From the NCBI GenBank assembly GCA_026986655.1, contig JALSOD010000310.1:1-6142 (forward strand): 6,142 nucleotides of DNA. The letters run 5' to 3'. This document shows, in pieces, positions 1 to 5,335 of the stretch. Position numbers and translations under genes: made by a program. Numbering within the stretch: position 1 is the first letter of the stretch; each line of letters opens with the position of its first letter. The notes beneath the pieces are model-generated. The model worked only from the letters and a program-made list of their open reading frames with translations, made no database searches and was not told where the DNA came from. The stretch is from Caldifarciminota bacterium. GTDB lineage: Bacteria > Hydrothermota > Hydrothermia > B15-G9 > WFZT01.

Positions 1-165
1 GTCATCGTAAAGTGCATCCTCTACTATCCATTCTCCAGAATCAACCACCGCCGTATCTGCTCCTATTCCAATCCAATCAGATGGATCACCATCCACCGTG
101 ATCGGATGAGCTCTCATGAGCCCTGTCGCAAATATCAGGACTCCTATTACAAATAATTTCTTCAT
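1..165 (-). CDS. Secreted protein, N-terminal fragment, possible CBM9/glucodextranase-type binding module
   Basis: Only the first 55 codons are in the window; the gene continues past its left edge. The ATG at 165-163 lies five bases after a strong AGGAGGT site. The protein opens with a classic signal peptide: MKK, a hydrophobic core of about 12 residues (LFVIGVLIFATG), and probable cleavage after LMRA near residue 19, so it should be exported. The mature part begins HPITVDGDPSDWIG. The pattern I-T-x-D-G-x-P-x-D-W is typical of the start of CBM9-like or glucodextranase C-terminal-like beta-sandwich modules in secreted bacterial proteins. The later GEWIVEDA stretch also fits that group (family knowledge, short match). 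It has its own promoter and is separated by a strong terminator from the cytochrome gene upstream of it. Export is well supported; the module assignment is tentative because so little of the protein is visible. Confidence 0.8.
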   Translation of the reverse strand, partial: MKKLFVIGVLIFATGLMRAHPITVDGDPSDWIGIGADTAVVDSGEWIVEDALYDD

Positions 166-170
166 AACTC

Positions 171-177
171 ACCTCCT
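171..177 (-). promoter_or_regulatory. Ribosome binding site of the secreted-protein gene
   Basis: Read on the minus strand this is AGGAGGT, a full anti-16S match, five bases before the ATG at 165-163. It fixes the start of the partial gene at the left edge. Confidence 0.85.
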
Positions 178-184
178 GGGGAAT

Positions 185-213
185 ATTATCATGTAGTACT
201 GCTCTTAGGTCAA
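185..213 (-). promoter_or_regulatory. Sigma70-type promoter of the secreted-protein gene
   Basis: On the minus strand TTGACC (213-208) and GATAAT (190-185) are separated by exactly 17 bases, each one mismatch from consensus. Transcription would begin near 178, leaving a leader of only about a dozen bases that is mostly the Shine-Dalgarno site. The gene can therefore be expressed independently of the cytochrome gene upstream of it. This is a pattern match, not a mapped start. Confidence 0.6.
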
Positions 214-307
214 ATTTTGAATAATTATGCAAAATGGAATTAATAAGCGGAAGACTTCAACAGAACATGAAATTAGATAACACTTATCACCCTGTATGGT
301 GTATAGT

Positions 308-321
308 AGACGATATCGTCT
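308..321. repeat. 14-bp perfect palindrome, possible operator
   Basis: AGACGATATCGTCT is its own reverse complement. It lies about 95 bases upstream of the -35 box of the leftmost gene, in otherwise unstructured DNA. A dimeric regulator could bind such a site, but no second copy was noticed by eye and no regulator gene is in the window. A chance palindrome is also possible. Confidence 0.3.
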
Positions 322-520
322 TAAAATTAACGAAGGTTCTCTAATACCTGGTAAACTTTTCATTAAAAGTGGTAAATTCATATAATTTAAAAAATTCGGG
401 ACAACCCCCTTTGGATGTCTGGAAACGAGGATGGAGGTGAGAGGAAATTTGGAGGTAGATTCCCGAATCGAGAGTAAGCAGGGATTTTGTTAATTTTGAA
501 ATCCTAAAAATCTGAAGAAT

Positions 521-563
521 AAAAGATTTGGGGGCGGCCCGAAGGGCCGCCCCCAAATCTTTT
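521..563 (-). terminator. Strong intrinsic terminator after the cytochrome c gene (bidirectional in form)
   Basis: The arms 521-540 and 544-563 are perfectly complementary over 20 bp and enclose a 3-base loop (GAA on plus, TTC on minus). The inner part is almost pure G+C (GGGGGCGGCCC) and the outer part is A/T, so the transcript ends in a U-rich tail in both directions: AATCTTTTATT on minus and AATCTTTTT on plus. The cytochrome c stop codon at 581-579 is 16 bases before the hairpin in the minus direction, so termination of that transcript is the obvious role. The symmetrical form would also stop any plus-strand transcript entering from the left. Confidence 0.9.
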
Positions 564-578
564 TGCTTCAACCTTTTT

Positions 579-1127
579 TTATCCTTTCTTTGGAATAGGA
601 TGTGCTATCTTTTTGTAAAATTCCTCAAAGTTGAAGGTTTTGTAATTAGCACATTCCTCATTGTGACATCTCTTACAAGTTTTCTCTGTTGGCATAACAA
701 GACCGTAATCCGCAGGATTCAACTTACCCTGATAAAGTTTTTTCATCACTGAATATTTCTTGTAAGCGGATCCGGGACCATGGCAGGCTTCACACTGTAC
801 ACCATCCTCAATTTTAAATGTGGACGCAATGTACTTTTTATCCACACCGTATGCAGTCGTGTGACACTTGAGACATTTGGGGGATTTTTGAGGATCCCCT
901 GTGACCCCCATCTTCCTGGCTGTTTCCTTAGCCTCTGGTGTGGCAAGCACTTTGTACGCATTATGGTGAGGCACCTTAAGCCAGATTCCGTACTGATTTC
1001 CCCTGCTCTTTGAAGAATGGCAGGATTTACACGCTTTCACACCAACATACTTGAATTCCTTCTTTCCCGCATGGCCTACGCCAATCAGAGCAATTGCTGT
1101 CAGTACAACCAACAAATACTTTCTCAT
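579..1127 (-). CDS. Secreted tetraheme cytochrome c, cytochrome c554-like
   Basis: A 182-residue protein with a signal peptide (MRKYLLVVLTAIALIGVGHA, cleavage near residue 20), so the mature chain is extracytoplasmic. It has four CxxCH heme-attachment motifs: CKSCH 33-37, CLKCH 85-89, CEACH 112-116 and CKRCH 151-155. The CEACHGPGS stretch, the W-x-x-x-P-H-H segment (residues 49-55) and the spacing of the hemes are typical of the cytochrome c554 group of multiheme proteins. In that family the extra histidines (H54, H55, H176) often act as distal heme ligands. The likely role is electron transfer in the periplasm or at the outer face of the membrane. The substrate or partner cannot be told; a link with the cytochrome b gene at 2718-3566 is only inference. 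The ATG at 1127 is chosen because AAGGAGGT lies seven bases before it. A TTG two codons upstream is just one base from that site and is unlikely. The gene has its own promoter and a strong terminator, so it is probably monocistronic. Confidence 0.93.
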   Translation of the reverse strand: MRKYLLVVLTAIALIGVGHAGKKEFKYVGVKACKSCHSSKSRGNQYGIWLKVPHHNAYKVLATPEAKETARKMGVTGDPQKSPKCLKCHTTAYGVDKKYIASTFKIEDGVQCEACHGPGSAYKKYSVMKKLYQGKLNPADYGLVMPTEKTCKRCHNEECANYKTFNFEEFYKKIAHPIPKKG

Positions 1128-1134
1128 TTCCAAT

Positions 1135-1142
1135 ACCTCCTT
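1135..1142 (-). promoter_or_regulatory. Ribosome binding site of the cytochrome c gene
   Basis: AAGGAGGT on the minus strand, seven bases before the ATG at 1127-1125. It decides for this ATG over the in-frame TTG at 1133-1131. Confidence 0.85.
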
Positions 1143-1155
1143 ATTTCCTTACGAA

Positions 1156-1184
1156 ATTATATATTTCAAACTATAACTTTTCAA
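1156..1184 (-). promoter_or_regulatory. Near-consensus sigma70-type promoter of the cytochrome c gene
   Basis: On the minus strand TTGAAA (1184-1179) is followed after exactly 17 bases by a perfect TATAAT (1161-1156). Transcription would begin near 1149, giving a leader of about 20 bases that contains the Shine-Dalgarno site. This is the best promoter match I found in the window and suggests robust, perhaps constitutive, expression. No operator-like repeat overlaps it. Confidence 0.75.
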
Positions 1185-1253
1185 GGAGAATCTTCTATTC
1201 CTTAAACATTTATTATCTCCCGGAAATGCTGATTCATAAAAAGGTCAAATATT

Positions 1254-2678
1254 CTATCCCGCTTTTTTTAGAATGATTATTCCGAGGCTATCTGAGATAA
1301 GTTTGAATTTACCCGATGTAATTAGGCTTCTTAAAATTTTAAGGCCTGAATCCGAGGTGATTGGTGTAAAATCATGCCATGTAGTATCTATAATTACAAG
1401 GCTGGCATCCTTTATTATGGGAAACTGATAAACACCATCTTTTGTAGACAAATGAGGCGATAAGTGGTTACCGAGACTTACATTTTCACTTTGAGGAATA
1501 GTTGATAATAATCGATCAAGATAAGCTTTTTTACGCATATCAAGGCGCGAAAAAATTATATATCTTCTTATTGGACCTTCATTTATTGAGAACAAAATTG
1601 CAATTGTGACCAGGCTGGCCAGAATCCAGGATTTTATTTTTAAATTCTTAACAACCAGAAGTGAAGTGAAAATAATCAAAGGGAGCAAAATTGCAGAATA
1701 TTGACACCTCAATTTGTAGTGAAGTGGTCTGGAGCTTAAAATGTGCTCGAGAAATGGAATTATATATGAAACAATTCCTTTCAGACTGAAAAGAGGAAGA
1801 AATCCAAAACTTGTAAAAAATTCAACTGCGGGTTTAATTCTGAGTAACATATTGTGGTTTCCACGATAATGCATATTAACCATCATGTTTAAATTTACAA
1901 ATTTAAAGACAAGAATTGTTATAAAAAATCCATAAATAGTCGCGGGAATAAGCACTTTCTTAGCCTCTCTATTTTTACCTGAAATTAAAAAGAAAATACC
2001 CAGAGAAACCCAGGCAAGAAAAATGTCCTCTTTGAAAGTCATTGATGTCAGCATAAATAAATAGAAAACAGAATAATTCTGCATGTACATAGACCAGAGA
2101 GCTATTAAAATCATCGGCATTGCCACTGTCTCAGGGTGAAAATCGAAAGAGCTAACCCAGTGTAGATAAATGTTAAAAATAAGTATTAAAATCAGGTACC
2201 TTATATGTTTATCCTCAACATTCATCTGTTTTGCAAGCGTACAAGTGATCGGAAAAATAAGAGATATAGAAAAAGTTTGTATAACCAATAAGATTCTCGG
2301 GTCATTCCATATCAACATAAAGGGGGCGAGTAAAAACGCTCCCGGCCATACATGGCCTGAAAAACCGTTGACCTGATTTAATCCATCAAATATCCTACCA
2401 TGATGGGAAATATTAAATAGGATACTCGAAAATATCCCAAGGTCAAATCCAGTAGAAATGTAAAATTCGTATTGAAGCATTTTTAAGACTAAAACAGTCA
2501 AAAAAAATCCGAGAAAAAGTTTAAATACATGCTGGCATAAATTTTCAATTTGAAGTAAATTAATAAACAGAAGAAGTAGAAAAATTCTACATATATCCTT
2601 TGTCGAAGAACCTATGAAAATTGCAATTATAAGAATAATGGTTCCAATTATTGTCAAAATGTGGATTTTTTTGCTCAT
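1254..2678 (-). CDS. DUF2079 family polytopic membrane protein
   Basis: With the ATG at 2678 the protein has 474 residues, mostly long hydrophobic stretches of about ten or more membrane segments. It carries the landmarks of the DUF2079 (PF09852) family: FDLGIF at 78-83, a conserved His in a GHVWPGAFLLAP stretch at about 108-119, FHPE at 180-183, KED at 216-218, HYKLRCQYSA at 320-329, and a soluble tail with NHLSPHLS (404-411) and VYQFP (416-420). Members are uncharacterised. Their multispan core plus C-terminal soluble part recalls polyprenyl-phosphate-dependent glycosyltransferases, but that is a resemblance, not a shown function. The start is uncertain: ATGs at 2678, 2714 and 2762 are in frame, none has a good Shine-Dalgarno site, and the longest form would overlap the divergent cytochrome b gene. 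MSKKIHILT followed by a hydrophobic helix makes 2678 most natural. No clear terminator follows the stop; read-through into the cytochrome c gene is possible. Confidence 0.85.
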   Translation of the reverse strand: MSKKIHILTIIGTIILIIAIFIGSSTKDICRIFLLLLFINLLQIENLCQHVFKLFLGFFLTVLVLKMLQYEFYISTGFDLGIFSSILFNISHHGRIFDGLNQVNGFSGHVWPGAFLLAPFMLIWNDPRILLVIQTFSISLIFPITCTLAKQMNVEDKHIRYLILILIFNIYLHWVSSFDFHPETVAMPMILIALWSMYMQNYSVFYLFMLTSMTFKEDIFLAWVSLGIFFLISGKNREAKKVLIPATIYGFFITILVFKFVNLNMMVNMHYRGNHNMLLRIKPAVEFFTSFGFLPLFSLKGIVSYIIPFLEHILSSRPLHYKLRCQYSAILLPLIIFTSLLVVKNLKIKSWILASLVTIAILFSINEGPIRRYIIFSRLDMRKKAYLDRLLSTIPQSENVSLGNHLSPHLSTKDGVYQFPIIKDASLVIIDTTWHDFTPITSDSGLKILRSLITSGKFKLISDSLGIIILKKAG

Positions 2679-2717
2679 AGGGAAATATATTTTAAGGCAA
2701 AAAGTTGAGAACATCTG
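2679..2717. promoter_or_regulatory. Short divergent intergenic space between the DUF2079 and cytochrome b genes
   Basis: Only 39 bases separate the two chosen start codons. AT-rich elements such as ATATATTTTA lie inside, but no hexamer pair with good spacing stands out on either strand. A weak TTGTCA at 2651-2656, inside the DUF2079 gene, could serve the plus strand, but it has no good -10 box. Any promoters must overlap each other or lie inside the opposing gene. Neither start codon has a clear Shine-Dalgarno site. Confidence 0.35.
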
Positions 2718-3566
2718 ATGCAAGGGAATAACAGAATAACATGGGGTGATATAAGCTTTCACTCATTCATAATCGCTGTGATCTCTGGTGTAATTGTGAG
2801 CTTTAAGTACTCTCCCTCATCCCCTTTTACTTCACTCGAGGTTATATCCGGGTTAATTCCCTGGGGGGAATTTTTTCGAAGGTTACATTATTTCTCAGCT
2901 CAATCCTTCCTGACCGCTTTGATACTACACAAATTAGATTTCCTAAAAAGAAATGTAAAGTACTCTTCGAGTAAGTGGTTTACTGAAGTAATAACCCTCT
3001 TTCCGATTTCCTTTTTGTTGGTATTTACAGGGTACATTTTAAGGGGGGATAAATCCGGGATTTTCGCAAGAGATGTTGCCATTAACCTTGTTCGTACCAC
3101 ACCCTTGATGGGACCGGTAGTAGCCAAACTACTCTTTGGCTCTATCAATTCTCCCAGATTGTATATCCCCTTTCTAAACCATGCTGTGATTTTCACTCTT
3201 ATAATGATTTATCTCTTGTTTTGGCATAGGAGACTAATACTACCCGATACGGGGAAACTAATTTTTACACTCATCCCAAATTTGATTGCTGTAGTCATAT
3301 TCAACCCGTCTATTGGAGTTCCTGTGAATTATCCTCTTGATCCGGTCAAAGGGCCATGGTTCTTCCTTGGAATTCAAGAACTTGTTTACGAGTTCAATCC
3401 TTTTATTGGAGGGATACTTTTTCCAGCTATTTTATTACTATCATTGGGCTTGTTTAGAAATGGAAAGGTATTTAAAATACTATTCTGGTTCCTTCTATTG
3501 AGTTATATTTTTTTGACATTAATAGCTGGTTTGTTGAGAGGTCCCGGATGGCAATTAATCCTCTAA
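2718..3566 (+). CDS. Compact cytochrome b (b6 plus subunit IV type), orphan
   Basis: A 282-residue integral membrane protein of the cytochrome b/b6 family, the quinol-oxidising core of bc-type complexes. Helix A covers about 14-30. Helix B carries heme ligands H57 and H71 (in RRLH and ILHK). Helix C has the FTGYILRGD landmark (103-111). Helix D carries H155 and H170. The H-x14-H spacing in helix D is that of b6-type proteins rather than mitochondrial cytochrome b. Three further helices follow (about 181-196, 229-246 and 252-273), matching subunit IV, with PLDPVKGPWFFLGIQEL at 206-222 where PEWY normally lies. Here that motif is GPWF (212-215), so the catalytic Glu position is Pro. KxPW-F/YFLGxQEL is, from family knowledge, typical of menaquinol-type cytochromes b. 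The chain ends at RGPGW (274-278), a C-terminal landmark of such proteins. It is shorter than separate b6 plus subunit IV (about 375 residues). No Rieske or cytochrome c gene adjoins it on its strand. The ATG at 2718 is the first in frame after a stop at 2706-2708. Its ribosome site is weak. Confidence 0.88.
   Translation: MQGNNRITWGDISFHSFIIAVISGVIVSFKYSPSSPFTSLEVISGLIPWGEFFRRLHYFSAQSFLTALILHKLDFLKRNVKYSSSKWFTEVITLFPISFLLVFTGYILRGDKSGIFARDVAINLVRTTPLMGPVVAKLLFGSINSPRLYIPFLNHAVIFTLIMIYLLFWHRRLILPDTGKLIFTLIPNLIAVVIFNPSIGVPVNYPLDPVKGPWFFLGIQELVYEFNPFIGGILFPAILLLSLGLFRNGKVFKILFWFLLLSYIFLTLIAGLLRGPGWQLIL
3563..3566. other. Tail-to-tail stop-codon overlap of cytochrome b and diguanylate cyclase genes
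   Basis: The four bases CTAA hold the TAA of the plus-strand cytochrome b gene (3564-3566) and, on the other strand, the TAG of the cyclase gene (3565-3563). There is no hairpin with a U-tract at the junction, so each transcript probably runs some way antisense into the other gene. Confidence 0.85.
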
Positions 3567-4987
3567 TAAATTCCTATAACTCTGTTTTTCCCTGCTTCCT
3601 TTGCCTTCAGGAGTGCAGAATCTGCTCTCTCAAGTATCTGTTCTGGCCTTTTATCTGTAGGCCTAAACGACGTCACCCCAATACTTATAGTGGGCTTGAT
3701 AACTTTTTTACCGACTCTGATCTCAAGTTCCTTGTTTACGGCTCTCAATAATCTGTGAGCGACCTGCATGGCCTCACTCATTGGGACATTGGGCAAGACC
3801 AGTATGAACTCCTCGCCTCCAACTCTTCCAATAATGTCGTAAGGACGGGTTGTTCGCTTTACAAGGTCTACAAACGCTTTCAAAACTTTATCCCCCACAA
3901 GATGTCCATAGTTGTCATTTATCTTCTTAAAGTCATCAAAATCCATATAGAGCACCGAGAGAGTCTTTTGTTCCCTGTGACACTCGTTTAGCTCTTCCTC
4001 TATCCTCCGTAATGTGTATTCCCTTGAAAATGCACCTGTAAGTGGATCAATAACGACGAGATCTTTAATTCTTCCTAACAGAGAAACAACTTTATCAATT
4101 TCCTTGTCACTCAATTCGTCGAGGGACCTCGCCATCTTTTCAAACTCTTCGATTTTGAATAAAGAAAGGTACTCTAAGAGAATTGCAAGCGGATGAAGTT
4201 TCTTCTCCATGTTATATTTAAACGCCTCAATTGTAATGAGTAACGTCACAAACATGGCAAGGACAAAAACTGTTAGAGTCCAGCCCAGATATTGTTTCAA
4301 ATTTCTCAACAGAGCCTGGACACTTATTGGATTTTTGAAGAGTATGTAAAGTTTCACATTAAGAGGATATGAAGGAGTTAGTACCGTGTAAGGTCCTCTA
4401 TAGCTATTTACGGTCGTGGTCATATAGATTCTATTCCTGAGTGCTGATGGCATGTTAATATATAAAGTAGGATACATAGTCTCACCTAACAGGATTCCCT
4501 TATCACCATTAGATTTCACACCTATCAGGTAAGCTGAGGTCATCGAAGGATCGCTTGTATCACCTATAAAATAAAAGAAGAAGTATCTGTTTTGATTTTC
4601 TTTCATTATACCACCGTAATATTCTCTCAATGCCCTGAAGAGACTTGTAGAATCAAAATTGAACTGAAATTTGTGCCTGTAAATAATAGAATTTTTTTTG
4701 AGATCAAAAATTCCAACGAGATCAACCATAGAGTACAAAAGTGGATCATTCTCAAATTTTTTAAGAAGCGGTTTACCTTCAGGAACATTGAGGAGTACCT
4801 TGGCAAGAAAATCTTTTTGGTTAGAAAAATACGATTCTATGGCTTCGTCCATGTATTCTACCTGCTTTTTCTGCATTTCTATGGATATTTTCTTCTTCGC
4901 CGCAGCTTGAATGACTATGAAGACCAATAGAACGATTATAAATCCCCCGATAATCGGAAGGATGAGATTTTGATATAGCTTCTCCAT
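3563..4987 (-). CDS. Membrane-bound diguanylate cyclase (GGDEF) with extracytoplasmic sensor region
   Basis: A 474-residue protein that should make cyclic di-GMP from two GTP. A first membrane helix (about 9-29) is followed by a roughly 200-residue extracytoplasmic region (about 31-232), consistent with a Cache-like ligand sensor though I cannot name the fold from motifs. A second helix (about 235-256), a helical linker (258-310) and the GGDEF domain (about 311-474) follow. The cyclase landmarks are present: DPLTGAFSR (314-322), MDFDDFKKIND with metal-binding D349 (348-358), YGH (360-362), GGEEF (390-394) and SIGVT (435-439). RPYD (381-384) lies five residues before GGEEF and is an intact RxxD product-inhibition site. 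The domain therefore looks active and feedback-controlled. It is probably the last gene of an operon, 23 bases after the DUF3467 stop, with no clear Shine-Dalgarno site of its own, so translational coupling is possible. Its stop overlaps that of the convergent cytochrome b gene. Confidence 0.93.
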   Translation of the reverse strand: MEKLYQNLILPIIGGFIIVLLVFIVIQAAAKKKISIEMQKKQVEYMDEAIESYFSNQKDFLAKVLLNVPEGKPLLKKFENDPLLYSMVDLVGIFDLKKNSIIYRHKFQFNFDSTSLFRALREYYGGIMKENQNRYFFFYFIGDTSDPSMTSAYLIGVKSNGDKGILLGETMYPTLYINMPSALRNRIYMTTTVNSYRGPYTVLTPSYPLNVKLYILFKNPISVQALLRNLKQYLGWTLTVFVLAMFVTLLITIEAFKYNMEKKLHPLAILLEYLSLFKIEEFEKMARSLDELSDKEIDKVVSLLGRIKDLVVIDPLTGAFSREYTLRRIEEELNECHREQKTLSVLYMDFDDFKKINDNYGHLVGDKVLKAFVDLVKRTTRPYDIIGRVGGEEFILVLPNVPMSEAMQVAHRLLRAVNKELEIRVGKKVIKPTISIGVTSFRPTDKRPEQILERADSALLKAKEAGKNRVIGIY

Positions 4988-5010
4988 GAAAAGTCGTTAA
5001 TTCATGTCAT

Positions 5011-5307
5011 TTAATCTTCATCTTTTACAAAACCCAGCTTTTTCTGCTCTATTCCATGGAGTTTTATCTCCCCGAATCTCTCTTCATATTTTTTAATGTT
5101 ATCTTCAAGAGCTTTTAAAAGTAATTTTGCATGTTGTGGAGTCATGATTATTCTTGAAACGATTTTTGCTTTCGGGAGGCCCGGCATCATTCTTGCAAAG
5201 TCAAGAATGATCTCGGATGGGGAATGGGTGATCATAACGAGATTCGAATACACCCCCTGTCCCATATTTTCGTCCAGATCGAGTTGTATTTGTTGTGGCT
5301 GCTGCAT
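5011..5307 (-). CDS. DUF3467 family small protein
   Basis: A 98-residue soluble protein of unknown function that matches the DUF3467 (PF11950) pattern almost throughout: GQGVYSNLVMITHSPSEIILDF (residues 16-37), then MPGLPKA (41-47), V-x-S-R-I-I-M-T-P-Q-H-A-K (50-61), and a helical end L-x-D-N-I-x-x-Y-E-x-x-F-G-E-I (67-81). There is no signal peptide, membrane segment or cysteine. The ATG at 5307 is chosen because AAGGAGGA lies seven bases before it and family similarity starts just inside. A longer reading to 5394 would overlap the reductase gene and adds an unrelated basic stretch. It sits 28 bases after the reductase stop and 23 bases before the cyclase start, all on the minus strand, so the three are probably co-transcribed. 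No biochemical role can be given; in this operon an effector or partner role in signalling is conceivable but not shown. Confidence 0.9.
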   Translation of the reverse strand: MQQPQQIQLDLDENMGQGVYSNLVMITHSPSEIILDFARMMPGLPKAKIVSRIIMTPQHAKLLLKALEDNIKKYEERFGEIKLHGIEQKKLGFVKDED

Positions 5308-5314
5308 TTTTAAA

Positions 5315-5322
5315 TCCTCCTT
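5315..5322 (-). promoter_or_regulatory. Ribosome binding site of the DUF3467 gene
   Basis: AAGGAGGA on the minus strand, seven bases before the ATG at 5307-5305, inside the 28-base gap after the reductase stop. It fixes the short 98-residue form of the protein. Confidence 0.85.
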
Positions 5323-5335
5323 TTTAAACTTTCTC

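Larger units (their letters stand above)
166..578. other. Gene-free interval between secreted-protein gene and cytochrome c gene
   Basis: About 410 bases without a convincing gene. From left to right it holds the Shine-Dalgarno site and promoter of the leftmost gene (171-213), AT-rich sequence, a 14-bp perfect palindrome (308-321), a purine-rich stretch on the plus strand (about 421-456) with two GGAGGT-like motifs but no good ORF behind them, and the terminator hairpin (521-563). The open frames that cross it either run through the hairpin or are under 25 codons, and none has start signals or recognisable composition. Confidence 0.6.

Noticed and set aside
240..310. Possible plus-strand promoter (TATAGT at 302-307) for a small RNA ending at the terminator
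   Set aside because: There is no acceptable -35 box at the right distance and no conserved RNA structure apart from the terminator itself.
431..493. 20-codon plus-strand frame starting ATG GAG GTG, ending before the terminator, as a possible leader peptide
   Set aside because: No properly spaced ribosome site (the GAGG directly abuts the ATG), no clear plus-strand promoter, and no plus-strand gene downstream for it to regulate.
341..571. 76-codon minus-strand open frame
   Set aside because: It starts inside the terminator region and reads through the hairpin (giving GAALRAAPKSF). No Shine-Dalgarno site, no recognisable composition, no domain.
528..752. 74-codon plus-strand open frame
   Set aside because: It begins in the terminator stem and runs antisense over the end of the cytochrome c gene; it is a shadow frame.
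2679..2762. Longer N-terminus of the DUF2079 protein (starts at 2762 or 2714)
   Set aside because: The extra residues overlap or abut the cytochrome b start, lie ahead of a natural MSKK-plus-helix start, and have no ribosome site.
4592..4930. 112-codon plus-strand open frame
   Set aside because: It is entirely antisense to the well-supported diguanylate cyclase gene, in its sensor region; low-complexity F/Y/R-rich translation.
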